This document shows positions 1-9,424 of a DNA stretch of 64,000 nucleotides, one piece after another. The notes under the pieces are model-generated. The model was not told the DNA's origin. It did no database searches and saw nothing but the letters and a program-made list of their open reading frames with translations. The position numbers and the translations under genes are program-made. The stretch spans positions 124,001-188,000 of the forward strand of contig NZ_JAHCVK010000001.1 of NCBI RefSeq assembly GCF_018476905.1, read 5' to 3'. This DNA is from Geomobilimonas luticola. GTDB lineage: Bacteria > Desulfobacterota > Desulfuromonadia > Geobacterales > Geobacteraceae. Position 1 is the first letter of the stretch. The number at the start of each line of letters is the position of its first letter.

Positions 1-614
1 CGCAACTTCTTTTGTGCAGATGCAGCCTTGGAAATGAACAGGAGCCGGCGGCTTGCCGCCTTTAAAATCCTGTTGATCGGGGTATCGGAAATGAAATCAT
101 CGTACCGGCAATAGAGCCGTTCCCTATGCAGTGCGTTCATCGCGGCATGCTGCCTGAGCAAAAGCTTTCCCTTCAGGCAACGGAGATTTTCCTCCTGGGT
201 CACGTAGGTGTGGTCGATCCCGCGTTTCAGCTCGGACAACGTACGCGCCGCAAAAAGCACGATAAGCTGTTCGAGAAGTGGCATCTTCTGGGTGCCGATG
301 GTGGCAAGGTCCCGATCCTCGCCGACGATCTTGCGGGTCATGGAGAGCATGTACAGCAGGTTATGCTGCGCCCGCATCTTCCCGGGTTCGTCAGACTTGT
401 CAATTTTCGGGAGGATCTCGATACTCCCACCCGGAACTGCAATGACACCGACGTAATTCCGAGCCCGAACAAACCTTCGGTCATACCAGTCAAAAATAGG
501 CTCTCTCCCCGAACCACACCAGGTCTCGTCAAAACCTTGGATCCGAGAAAGAAGCTTCCTATTCTGCTCCGTGCGTGGGATACGCTCGTATTCGGTGACC
601 TTGAGATACTGCAT
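1..614 (-). CDS. mcrC: McrC-like subunit of a McrBC-type restriction system (3' end outside window)
   Basis: In the McrBC family, McrC binds the McrB GTPase ring and supplies the PD-(D/E)xK nuclease in its C-terminal half. Only the N-terminal ~204 residues lie in the window. They show the expected wing-and-helical N-terminal region: a start MQYLKVTEYERIP, a strand with IEILPKIDK, then EENLRCLKGKLLL and, near residue 170, YCRYDDFISDTPINRIL, a segment highly typical of McrC. The ATG at 614 follows the TAG stop of mcrB with no gap (TAGATG), which implies translational coupling. The nuclease domain would lie to the left of position 1, so whether it is intact cannot be judged. Confidence 0.85.
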   Translation of the reverse strand, partial: MQYLKVTEYERIPRTEQNRKLLSRIQGFDETWCGSGREPIFDWYDRRFVRARNYVGVIAVPGGSIEILPKIDKSDEPGKMRAQHNLLYMLSMTRKIVGEDRDLATIGTQKMPLLEQLIVLFAARTLSELKRGIDHTYVTQEENLRCLKGKLLLRQHAAMNALHRERLYCRYDDFISDTPINRILKAASRRLLFISKAASAQKKL

Positions 615-3068
615 CTACCCTTCCTGACTATCCGCACTCTTGACAGCATGTGGCTGGTATATGGCCGTGAGGTAATACTTCAACTTTTCACCCGTGGCTT
701 TGCTGAATTCAGGATTCACGTCGTAACGGCAGCAATCGTCGTAATCGAGATGGTCGAATCCAAGGATATCCTTTTCCAAGAGACCTTCAGCCTTGATCGC
801 TGGATACTGGTTTTTGGTTACCCCGCCGTTGCCGTTGGTGCCGCAACCCAGTACCAGGCAAATCTTTTCCCAGTCGCCATAGAAATATTCCTGAAGCAGT
901 GGAATGATGTTCTGCAGGAAAACATCCCTGAGACCCTCGAGTGTCGTGCAATTCAGGAAAAAAGAATGGCCAATCATATGGTCGCGATCATAGAGGAATT
1001 CGATGCGGCGATTGATCTTATCCAGGAGCGCCTTTACATTGACACCATCGATGGAGCCAATTTTTCTCTCAATCAAGTCCAAGTCCGGCATCATCTCCCT
1101 GAACTGGAAGCGACGCCGTAGGGCGATGTCGATAAAGGCAATTGAGCGATCGGCAGTATTCATCGTGCCGATGATGGAGAGGTTGGCGGGGACACCGAAT
1201 TCTTCTTTCGAATACGGCATACGTGCCCGCATTCCCGTGCCGTCTGTCCTGACACGCTTGTCAGGCTCGATCAGGGTGATTAGCTCACCGAAAATTTTGC
1301 TGATGTTCCCCCGGTTTATCTCGTCGATAAAGATGGCATACTCGTTTGAAGGGTCCTTTTCCGCACGCTGACAGATTTTTTTGAATATCCCAGGCTCAAT
1401 GCGGTATTGCACATCCCCCTCTCCAGTGTCTTCCATGATCGGACGTATCCCTTCGACAAACTCTTCATAGCCGTACGACTGATGAAAAGTGACAAACTCG
1501 TATCGCTTGATGGTCTCAGTTGTAGGAATTTTCTCGGAATTATTCTTGAGTTCCACAATTTCAGGCGCTAGGTCCTGAAGGAGTTCATCTTTTACTGACC
1601 AGGTCGAATCAGCATCTTTCCAAAAGAAGGGTGGATCAAGCTTCTTTTGATAATTTACATGTGGGCAGGCTTGAACTGTATGGCTTTGCAAGGTCGCCCA
1701 CAGCCGGGCATTCGGGCTCTGAATATTCGTTTGCGCCAACTTTGCCTGTACAAGAGGATGAGGCAGCAGATCAGGGACTCTCGTCGGCCCCATAGCTAAT
1801 ACTGCAGCACCGACAACTTGCCACCATGGCTTATCTGCCACCAGTCGAGCTAGATAGCTTTCTTCGGTTTCCCCTGCACTGTTGGTCGTATAGTCTTTGA
1901 AGTATTGGGTGAGGTGGTAGGTCTTGCCGGTTCCTGGGGGGCCGTATAAAATGAGATTTTCAGCTATTGTATTCATTTTAGATGGTTTTACGGGGATATA
2001 AGTCTCATCGCTTTCAGAAATCTTCCCCACTGGCTCTTCTCCTTCATTTCCTGCAAGCTCTGAAAGAGTTAGATTGAAATAGGGTTTAAGAATTTTATTT
2101 TCAAATAACTCTAATTCATCATATGGGACAAGCTTACAGGTTGATCGATAATTTGGAGTCCATCCTTTCTGAACATCGCTATATGACTTATCCCCATCAG
2201 ATGTCTTGATAATAGAATACTCTCGTTGTAGCCATCCCTCATCTTTAGCAGATTGTTCAGCTTTTGATTTTATCTTTCCAAGAAGTTGGATATAATTCCC
2301 ATGACAAAGATAAAAGATATCATTTTCAAGCATTTTTTTATAAAAAGCATCACCTTGCCCTTTTGCTGTGTCTGAATGCACTACAACCAGTTTTTTATGT
2401 AAGAGTTCAACTCGTTCTTCTTGGCTGAATTCATTATCACCATGCGAGATTTTCCAGACTCTAAGCCGTTTGATCCAGTGATCCCATATATCATCCCCGT
2501 AACGCAGGATAGCCTGTCCTTCAGGCTTTTTTGCAAGTAGTTGCGAATATACATAGCTGAAAGGCTTATCAGCGGCTGTGGCATCTTTCAGATAATAAAC
2601 CAAGGGCTCATTTAAAAAGACATTAACAATTTTTGGATTGTTTCTGTCCTGGTAATGGAAGGCAATTTTCCACTTATAGGCATCACCCAGATCAACTCCG
2701 TCAATTGCCGCCAGGTCGCCCCGTTGTGCCGCTTCGATAATTGTGACGATAAGACTTCGCACATGCTCAAAAGCTTTTTCAGCCGTTTCCCCGTACTTAG
2801 AGTACCAAGCGTATTTTGAATCGTACGAGCGCCCCCGTCCGCTTTCTTTTACTTCACTACTGCCTCGTTCGTACACTCCGAATTTGAAGGAAGAGCCACC
2901 CCAGATGCTGCCCATCTGATCAAGACGCTTTTCTATCCAGTAGATGAAAGTGTCTTTGTTGCCAACGTTGGTGTATTCGGCAAGAGACATCACCTTCACG
3001 CGTTCAAGTGGCCATGTGCTCAGAAACTCATCCCAGATCTTATTTGCAGTCTCTGCGTCAAGATTCAT
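615..3068 (-). CDS. mcrB: McrB-like AAA+ NTPase of a McrBC-type restriction system
   Basis: This is the motor subunit of a McrBC-type system that cleaves modified DNA together with McrC. The C-terminal half is an AAA+ domain of the McrB/MoxR branch: Walker A GPPGTGKT near residue 378, Walker B and the McrB signature IFIDEINRGNISKIFGEL near 581-599, sensor GTMNTADRSIAF near 636, then an RRRF arginine segment. The ~350-residue N-terminal half should recognise DNA; residues ~250-325 (YLCHGNYIQLLGKI and onward) faintly resemble an EVE/PUA-like fold, which is a guess. I start at the second ATG (3,068) because AAGGAG lies 8 nt upstream of it but only 2 nt from the first ATG. The stop directly abuts mcrC. 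The gene is seventh-from-last in a tight co-directional operon running from 12,856 down to mcrC. Confidence 0.85.
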   Translation of the reverse strand: MNLDAETANKIWDEFLSTWPLERVKVMSLAEYTNVGNKDTFIYWIEKRLDQMGSIWGGSSFKFGVYERGSSEVKESGRGRSYDSKYAWYSKYGETAEKAFEHVRSLIVTIIEAAQRGDLAAIDGVDLGDAYKWKIAFHYQDRNNPKIVNVFLNEPLVYYLKDATAADKPFSYVYSQLLAKKPEGQAILRYGDDIWDHWIKRLRVWKISHGDNEFSQEERVELLHKKLVVVHSDTAKGQGDAFYKKMLENDIFYLCHGNYIQLLGKIKSKAEQSAKDEGWLQREYSIIKTSDGDKSYSDVQKGWTPNYRSTCKLVPYDELELFENKILKPYFNLTLSELAGNEGEEPVGKISESDETYIPVKPSKMNTIAENLILYGPPGTGKTYHLTQYFKDYTTNSAGETEESYLARLVADKPWWQVVGAAVLAMGPTRVPDLLPHPLVQAKLAQTNIQSPNARLWATLQSHTVQACPHVNYQKKLDPPFFWKDADSTWSVKDELLQDLAPEIVELKNNSEKIPTTETIKRYEFVTFHQSYGYEEFVEGIRPIMEDTGEGDVQYRIEPGIFKKICQRAEKDPSNEYAIFIDEINRGNISKIFGELITLIEPDKRVRTDGTGMRARMPYSKEEFGVPANLSIIGTMNTADRSIAFIDIALRRRFQFREMMPDLDLIERKIGSIDGVNVKALLDKINRRIEFLYDRDHMIGHSFFLNCTTLEGLRDVFLQNIIPLLQEYFYGDWEKICLVLGCGTNGNGGVTKNQYPAIKAEGLLEKDILGFDHLDYDDCCRYDVNPEFSKATGEKLKYYLTAIYQPHAVKSADSQEG

Positions 3069-3089
3069 GTTCATAACTCCTTACGGATA

Positions 3090-3377
3090 TTATTGAATTC
3101 GACTTTTGGCAATCCGTTTTTCCTCTTCGGTGAAGAGCTCCGAGTATTCAGGAAGCAGCACATGGGCTTCGACGGTGAGGTGCTTGCAGTTGCACATGAT
3201 GAGATGGATCAGCCCTTCGTAGGACTTGTCGTTATGCAGTAACTCCTTCGCCGTTGCTACTCCGCCCTTGCTCTTGAGCATGATCAGGAAGCGTTTAGCG
3301 TCATAGCCACATTCTTCTTTTGCCCTCCTGTAAATCTCATACATGGCAAGTTCGAAACGGTTCTCCAACTCAGGCAT
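3090..3377 (-). CDS. Small helical protein of the defence operon (95 aa), function unknown
   Basis: I do not know a defined function. The protein is acidic and helical, with a core reading RFLIMLKSKGGVATAKELL followed by EGLIHLIMCNCKHLTVEAHV and PEYSELFTEEEKRIA. This GGVATAK(R/E)LL...LTVEA...PEY..LFT.EE pattern recurs, as I recall it, in small proteins and protein tails within restriction/defence loci, so a structural or specificity role in the complex is an inference from context. I chose the ATG at 3,377 (GGGAG 8 nt upstream) over an in-frame TTG two codons earlier. It sits 15 bp downstream of the ATPase gene and 21 bp upstream of mcrB. Confidence 0.7.
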   Translation of the reverse strand: MPELENRFELAMYEIYRRAKEECGYDAKRFLIMLKSKGGVATAKELLHNDKSYEGLIHLIMCNCKHLTVEAHVLLPEYSELFTEEEKRIAKSRIQ

Positions 3378-3392
3378 TAGCAATTCTCCCTT

Positions 3393-5306
3393 TCAAGTGA
3401 ACGCCGCCAGACGAGTTTGGACAGTCTCTGGGGGTGGGGTCCGTAACACGTTCCATGCAGCATCCAGAGTAGGCTTGTCAAAAGTGTTCACCAAGGCATA
3501 GTTCCAGTCATCAAGAAAGATTGAACGTTGGGCTTCAATGTCTGCAATCAAGGGTGCGGCTACAGCTGCGTTGACACGGTTCATTGCCTCTTTAGCACTC
3601 TCCCACAGCTCGGCAAGGGTAAACTTTGTCCAGTCATCCCTGAAAGTTACCTTGCCGTCATATCTTTTCAGCAGGCCCCGAAGATCAACCTCGAATGTTG
3701 TACGGAGCCAACATGCTGCATCCAGGAGCTCTTCGCTTGTTGGAGTCGGCTTTTGCAGGAGGTCAAATGTGTTTTTTGCAAAGTTGGTAGTCCCATCCGC
3801 AAAATCCAGCTTTTTTACTGCCTGAATAGCAGCATCGACCTCGCCGGGTGCTAGAGTAACAGGGTGGAAGTGTGCAAGAGGGTTAAGGACTCCTGAGCGG
3901 AAGAGCTTGATGCGCTGCAGAGTAAAGAGCGACTTGGGCATTTTCCCGTCCCACAGGAGGCGACGCTCGATCCCTAGCAGAAAATGGTCGGTATTCAAAT
4001 GACGGCCCTCAAGATCGTAGGGCACTTGAATCTTACGTTTACTACAATACGATTTGAGCTTCACTTCAAACGCTGCGCGAGCATGAAGAGCTGCAGTTCT
4101 CAAATCATGCTTGACGTTAAGATGTTCTTCTGCCAGCAACAAAAAGTGTTCAGCTAATTTTTCGGTTTGGGGTTTGAGCACCGGGGCGTCAAAAACGAAA
4201 GTCCCTTCTTTTACCTTCTGTCTATGCATCTCATAAACTGTCCACTGAGTCGGATTCATCAACGCGAGTTGGGCCATTTCAAACCAGACGTGATCATGCG
4301 TCAGCAAAATCACCTGGTAGTCTGCAAACCTTTCTTCGAGAATCCTGAGAACCGGCAAGCGGTTTGAAAGATCCAGTCCGATAAGCACATCATCAAGGAC
4401 AAGCAGTTTTGTGGGAGTAGCTACGCTTGCAGGTGGCCGAGGATTGCTGAGGATTGCACCGGCAAGATAAAGAGATATTGCTAACGCTGAAAGCCTAGCC
4501 TCGTTAAGGAAGGTATTCCAGTCCGGAATCTGAACACCGTTTAGTTCTACCTCAAAATCAAGAAACTTATTTTTAAAACCCCAATCTCTGGAATAATGCG
4601 GAGTACAATCATAGTGAACAGTTGGAACATCCAGACGAATTTCCAGCCCAGCCCCAGTGAAATATCTAAGTATTTCCGTTACAGCTCTCTGTACATCTGG
4701 CAATATTCCGCTAAATCCATCGTTAAACTCCTTTTCTGCTGCGGCCAATTGTCGAAGTTGATTACGGGTACGTCTTTTGGGCTTACTCCCGCGAAAATCA
4801 GCCCAGAGTTGTGATAGCGATCTTACCCTTCCGCCAGTCCCGACAATGGGAACATTAGCTAGGAGCGTGGTTACAGCCAGTTCAAACAATTTTTCTCTGA
4901 CATCAGCCACGTTGAAGTTTGTTTGAAGCAGCGAGCGGTACTCAAGCAAAGAAGCACGACGCGCTGTATCTACCCAACGTTCTCGGGTAGCCTGGGGTAA
5001 TGTTCGGTCTCCATGTGGCCGAGATCCAAGGCAATGCCACACATGCAGTGTACCGTCTGAAAGCTCCAATGATACATGACCATCTATGCAAGATTTATCC
5101 GGGCCTGCAGAGAATATGTTGCGGTGCTTATGAAACGGCTGTGCTTTTGGATCAAGGTTTAAGAACTCTACCAGAGCCTTATAAAGGGACGATTTGCCAC
5201 TACCGTTTTCGCCATAGAGAAGCAGGTTTTTCCCGCCAGCCAAATCGAATACTTCCGGCGCAGGAAACCCACGAAAGTCTTTTAGTTCAATTTTGGAAAT
5301 TTTCAT
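3393..5306 (-). CDS. RecF/SMC-type AAA ATPase of the defence operon
   Basis: An ATP-binding protein of the RecF/SMC/OLD-like ABC class, 637 aa. It opens with the typical first strand and helix ISKIELKDFRGF, Walker A GENGSGKS at residues 32-39, an ABC signature-like helix with LSALAISLYLAGAI near 272-286, Walker B LLVLDDVLIGLD at 301-312, and the switch histidine in ILLTHDH near 333-339. There is no long coiled-coil arm, and the C-terminal ~270 residues are helical without a nuclease motif that I can recognise. ATPases of this kind accompany many phage-defence systems as sensors or regulators; that role here is inferred. The start overlaps the stop of the methyltransferase gene by 4 bp (ATGA), so translation is probably coupled. 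Confidence 0.75.
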   Translation of the reverse strand: MKISKIELKDFRGFPAPEVFDLAGGKNLLLYGENGSGKSSLYKALVEFLNLDPKAQPFHKHRNIFSAGPDKSCIDGHVSLELSDGTLHVWHCLGSRPHGDRTLPQATRERWVDTARRASLLEYRSLLQTNFNVADVREKLFELAVTTLLANVPIVGTGGRVRSLSQLWADFRGSKPKRRTRNQLRQLAAAEKEFNDGFSGILPDVQRAVTEILRYFTGAGLEIRLDVPTVHYDCTPHYSRDWGFKNKFLDFEVELNGVQIPDWNTFLNEARLSALAISLYLAGAILSNPRPPASVATPTKLLVLDDVLIGLDLSNRLPVLRILEERFADYQVILLTHDHVWFEMAQLALMNPTQWTVYEMHRQKVKEGTFVFDAPVLKPQTEKLAEHFLLLAEEHLNVKHDLRTAALHARAAFEVKLKSYCSKRKIQVPYDLEGRHLNTDHFLLGIERRLLWDGKMPKSLFTLQRIKLFRSGVLNPLAHFHPVTLAPGEVDAAIQAVKKLDFADGTTNFAKNTFDLLQKPTPTSEELLDAACWLRTTFEVDLRGLLKRYDGKVTFRDDWTKFTLAELWESAKEAMNRVNAAVAAPLIADIEAQRSIFLDDWNYALVNTFDKPTLDAAWNVLRTPPPETVQTRLAAFT

Positions 5307-8300
5307 TCCTGCCCCTCGATGATCCGCACAATCTCCAGAGACCCAAGGTTAAATAGCGCCCCCCGCAAGGGGTGATCGGTATGGTAAATCGTCTCGAATA
5401 ACTTGCGGAGTCGATCAAGGCGCTCGGATTCAGGCAGGGTATCCAGTTTCGGGAAATTAGCCTGGGCTACGAGGTCGAAGATATGAAGTTTGCTGGAGTG
5501 TAGTTCCTCAGGGAAGTAAAGCTCGTACACCAGCCCATTAAGTATTTGCTCGAAATAACCCAGCATCAAAGATTCGCGCGCGGTCTTCTTGTCAGGACAG
5601 TTTGTAAAAGTTTTATTTAGCCAGAGGAGGTAGTCTACAAGCCGAGTAATTAATCCTTCCTGCTCGGTACTTGCGCTTGCTATTGGCAGCTGAGACAAGA
5701 ACTGCCGGTTAGCAGAACGGAAACCTCCTCTGAATGGAGCGCTTACATGGGGAAAGAACCAACGTAATACTGAAGAATTAAGAAGTGCCTGAAGATATTG
5801 TAAAGATCGACTGGCAAATTGCGGTTTCCAAGTGACGCCACCAACGTCAACATTGTCTAGGAAATGGTTGCCTAACAGGTCAGCCCCAGCATGAAGATGG
5901 TCCACAAGTCTGGGGACACAGATTTTAGGCACTGACTGGCGGTTCATATTCTTTAGATAGATGTAACCGTGCCAATCATTATCACGTAACCGACCATCTT
6001 CGCGGTCTTCCAATCTGGCTCGATTTTTCTCCAAGTACTCTGCAGTAAATGGAAATTTCTTTCTAAGATTGGCTAAAGGGATTATGGATACTTTTTCTCC
6101 AACAGCATAAGGAAAGAGAATGTATTGCCTACTTGGCAATGGGGCATAACTTCCTACATCCGTCCCGCTAACTAGAGGAAAAACTAAATCGTCTTCCAAA
6201 ATTACTTCTTGACCAAGAGCTTTTGATTTAAATCGAGACTTCCCATTTTCGCATCCAATTAGATCAAATATAAAAACGTCATCGGCACTTGTTTGAAGTC
6301 CAACAAAAATGTCAGCCACATCAGAAAGCTTCTGCGGCATCGATTGAAGACGCTCAAAAACGTTTGCCCCTTGCCCAACCGTAAAGTTCCACTCTGCCGG
6401 ACTGATAGACCCAGCAGGAAATGATCCTTCAGTTCCTTGAAAGGTGCGCAACCACTCCTCATAATTATCAGAGCGAACGAAAAGACATGTCTCCGCCCCT
6501 GATTTATCAAGGAATAAGAGGCAGACATAATTTGTTGCACCGGGAAAGACCTGTTGATCGCCAAAATGAACAATGTGTCGCAGATAGCGACCTTTAGCGA
6601 TAAGGGCGCGTAACTGTTCGCCATACTGCGCATTAAAAAACTTATGCGGAAGAATATAGGCAAGGTGTCCGGAAGGTTTCAGGAAATACAATCCCGCTTC
6701 GACGAAAACTACATAAAGATCGTAATTCCCCTTTTTGGCTGAGTCATAATGTGCCTTGTAATACTCGACAAGCTTCGGGTCCTGCTGTTTTAACGTCTGT
6801 AATCGAACATAGGGCGGATTGCCGATAAGAACATCGAACCCACTCTCAATGTAGCTTGACGGCGTCAGCTCCATCTGCCCCGAAGTTTCATTGATAAGCG
6901 CTAGCTTACCAAGGAGTGTGGCCGGAGATCCGCCATCTACCTTTACTTTCCCTATAGGGAGACCAAACATCCATTCAGAATCGAAGAACGGCGCAGGGTG
7001 GTTCTGGTCGTATGGATTCCAGGCGGCAAGCATGCGGGCAGTGGTTGGGTCCCAGCCGGATTGTTGAAGAAGCCGTGCGATATCGGCCCGTAGTTGGGCG
7101 TCGCGCTCCCGGCATCTGGCTTTGCGGGCCGGGGTACGGGCATTAAAATGGTCGTGCCGGATCATTTCAAGTTGCTGCCGGAGGGGACGTATCTCGCTTT
7201 CGAAAAGCTCCATCTGGCTACCGGGCTTGTCTATTGAAATGAGCGAATCAGCAGCAACGATTTTGGTCTCCAGGTTGGGTAGGGGACGCACTCCCATATT
7301 GGGTGCCTGCTGATTTACATGCTGATCGACGATAAGGGCAATAAAGAAACGGAGCTTGGCAATCTGTACTGCAATGGGCTGTATATCGACTCCATAAATG
7401 CAGTTTTCGATAAGGTAGAGTTTCCGGGCGAAGTCGAGTGCATGGAACCGGGTATCGAAAGAGTGGCGGATATCTTCGATGCGGGCTTCGCACTGTTCCA
7501 CCTCTTCCCGCTGGGCTGCGGCCTCACGCAGGATATCGCAATACCGTTCGGCTTCGGACAGCCGGTCGCGCTTCCAACTTTCGTTGTTGGGATCGAGCTT
7601 CTGCAACAGATCAACTAGCCGATGAAGCGCACCCATGGGGAAGGCACCGGAACCACAGGCAGGATCAAGGATCTTGACGCGCCCAATGGCGGCAATAAGG
7701 AAAGCGGTTTCGGCAGGAGTGAAAGGATTGTGGAAATGCTCAGGCTGGGAGGTGAAAAGCTTCTTTAAAATCTCGCGATATTCGGTAGCTGTTCGGCGAT
7801 TATTTGCCGACATGCCGTTAACAAGTTGGGTTTCAAGATAGGCTGACAGTGAGTCGTCAACCATGTAACTGACGATTTCACGCGGTGTATAGAAAGCACC
7901 GAGAGCTTTCCGGGCGGTGCTCCTGGTGTCTTCATTGTACGAAGCGAGAAGGTTTTCGAAAACTTTGCCCAACAATTCCGGATCGAGAGCAATCTCCTCT
8001 TCCAGGGGAGTGTTCTCCTCGACGGTAAATTTGTAGCGGCTTAGGATTTCGATAAGACCGCGAACTTTCTCCCGCCTGCGGCGATTGTCGTCATAGACCG
8101 TGCTTAGGTCAACCTCGCGCTCTTCGCCGAAAAAGAGTTCATTCGGCAAGCTGATGCAGTTATCCTTGCGTTCGGAAAAACCATCAAGAAACACCATCGG
8201 ATCGCTGAACTGGTCGTCAAGGCATTCGAACAGCCCGCCATTGACAAAGGGGATATGATCACGCAATAGCAATTCGATACGGCTGAAGTCGTTGACCAGG

Positions 8301-9403
8301 TCCTGATACCGCCACAAATTGGTAACGCCACGATTGCCATCTCGTGTGCCCTGATACTTCTTGCGCCAGTCACGTTTATCTTGTTCCTGATTCAGGGTAG
8401 CGAAAAAGAGATTTTGCAGGAACACGCAGTAGTAGGAACCGGCTTTGGGGGAAAAATCCTTGAGAAGTTCTTTTGCCGTGCGGTGGCGGAACATATCCCG
8501 AGGGATAAGCCGTTTCTCCTGCAGAAACCAACAGAAGATAAGGCGGGTCAGAAGGCGGATGAAGAAAATGGACCTTTGTTTGTCCCGCTCTTTCATATCC
8601 GCAATTTCCTCAATGCTGCGAGGCAAGACAACCTCATCATGATTGAGTGCCCAGAAATACCAGTTGGCAACCTCTCGATAGAAACGCTCGTTTAGGGCAT
8701 AGCTACCCAGCCGTTTTTCCCATGCCTGATGCAAACCGACAAAGTTGTGGAAGCGGTATTCGTCGTGGAGTGTACCGAGAGACAGGTCAGTAAGAATCTC
8801 GACATGCGCCCGGAGCGGATCGGCAAAGAAAATGTCTTTGATGAGAGTTATTTTTTCCAGCACATCACGATCCGACGCTTTCTTGTGCAGACGCCGATTG
8901 ATAACCCCAAGGGTCAGGGTGTCGCCATGGCGGAACAGAACCAAGGCCGGCATGGGAAGCGGCTTGTTAATCAGCCTGACAAGCCGGGAAAGGGAGGTGC
9001 GGGTTCGAGGCGTGCTGTCGGAAAGTTCAACAACGAAAACCAAGTAACTTTCGATGCGTGCCCCGTCAACTGCCGTACTTGAATCGAAAAGATCACCCTG
9101 ACTAAGGCCAAGCGCTGAACCTACTTCCATATCCGTGAGCTGGTAAAGAAAGTGCAAGCTTTTGCACCCGTTTGTCAGTTCCTGATGGTCTTTTTCCGTC
9201 AGAGGATGTGTAGGATTCGCGCTCTTCACCCAGCCGATAAAATCCGCAGGGGTGGCGATCTTCAGCACCCGCTCGTCACGCTGGCTGTTGTAACCCAGGG
9301 TGTCGAACAATGTGCGAGCAGCTTGCGGCAGGGGCTCTGCAGCAAAGGCGGCAAGTGCCGTCTGGATCTGTTCTTTTAACTCAATTGCTGTTGACGGTGG
9401 CAT
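5303..9403 (-). CDS. Eco57I/PglX-like DNA N6-adenine methyltransferase
   Basis: A large (1,366 aa) gamma-class adenine methyltransferase of the Eco57I/type IIG-PglX kind. Seen in the sequence: GAFYTPREIV near 502-511, SAM-binding motif I ILDPACGSGAF at 578-588, catalytic motif IV NPPY at 862-865 (GNPPYVRLQ), and near the C terminus a target-recognition-like region ending ELYFPEELH. The ~480 N-terminal residues hold no PD-(D/E)xK site that I can point to, so it may only modify, with cleavage supplied by the PLD-helicase protein. It lies 21 bp downstream of that helicase gene and overlaps the ATPase gene. BREX PglX has a similar outline, but no other BREX gene (brxA, brxB, brxC, pglZ) is in view. 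Confidence 0.85.
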   Translation of the reverse strand: MPPSTAIELKEQIQTALAAFAAEPLPQAARTLFDTLGYNSQRDERVLKIATPADFIGWVKSANPTHPLTEKDHQELTNGCKSLHFLYQLTDMEVGSALGLSQGDLFDSSTAVDGARIESYLVFVVELSDSTPRTRTSLSRLVRLINKPLPMPALVLFRHGDTLTLGVINRRLHKKASDRDVLEKITLIKDIFFADPLRAHVEILTDLSLGTLHDEYRFHNFVGLHQAWEKRLGSYALNERFYREVANWYFWALNHDEVVLPRSIEEIADMKERDKQRSIFFIRLLTRLIFCWFLQEKRLIPRDMFRHRTAKELLKDFSPKAGSYYCVFLQNLFFATLNQEQDKRDWRKKYQGTRDGNRGVTNLWRYQDLVNDFSRIELLLRDHIPFVNGGLFECLDDQFSDPMVFLDGFSERKDNCISLPNELFFGEEREVDLSTVYDDNRRRREKVRGLIEILSRYKFTVEENTPLEEEIALDPELLGKVFENLLASYNEDTRSTARKALGAFYTPREIVSYMVDDSLSAYLETQLVNGMSANNRRTATEYREILKKLFTSQPEHFHNPFTPAETAFLIAAIGRVKILDPACGSGAFPMGALHRLVDLLQKLDPNNESWKRDRLSEAERYCDILREAAAQREEVEQCEARIEDIRHSFDTRFHALDFARKLYLIENCIYGVDIQPIAVQIAKLRFFIALIVDQHVNQQAPNMGVRPLPNLETKIVAADSLISIDKPGSQMELFESEIRPLRQQLEMIRHDHFNARTPARKARCRERDAQLRADIARLLQQSGWDPTTARMLAAWNPYDQNHPAPFFDSEWMFGLPIGKVKVDGGSPATLLGKLALINETSGQMELTPSSYIESGFDVLIGNPPYVRLQTLKQQDPKLVEYYKAHYDSAKKGNYDLYVVFVEAGLYFLKPSGHLAYILPHKFFNAQYGEQLRALIAKGRYLRHIVHFGDQQVFPGATNYVCLLFLDKSGAETCLFVRSDNYEEWLRTFQGTEGSFPAGSISPAEWNFTVGQGANVFERLQSMPQKLSDVADIFVGLQTSADDVFIFDLIGCENGKSRFKSKALGQEVILEDDLVFPLVSGTDVGSYAPLPSRQYILFPYAVGEKVSIIPLANLRKKFPFTAEYLEKNRARLEDREDGRLRDNDWHGYIYLKNMNRQSVPKICVPRLVDHLHAGADLLGNHFLDNVDVGGVTWKPQFASRSLQYLQALLNSSVLRWFFPHVSAPFRGGFRSANRQFLSQLPIASASTEQEGLITRLVDYLLWLNKTFTNCPDKKTARESLMLGYFEQILNGLVYELYFPEELHSSKLHIFDLVAQANFPKLDTLPESERLDRLRKLFETIYHTDHPLRGALFNLGSLEIVRIIEGQE

Positions 9404-9424
9404 CTATCTCTTCCTCTATTGCGG

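Noticed and set aside
5303-9403. BREX system based on the PglX-like methyltransferase
   Set aside because: No brxA, brxB, brxC, brxL or pglZ homologue is present; the neighbours are a PLD-helicase and McrBC.
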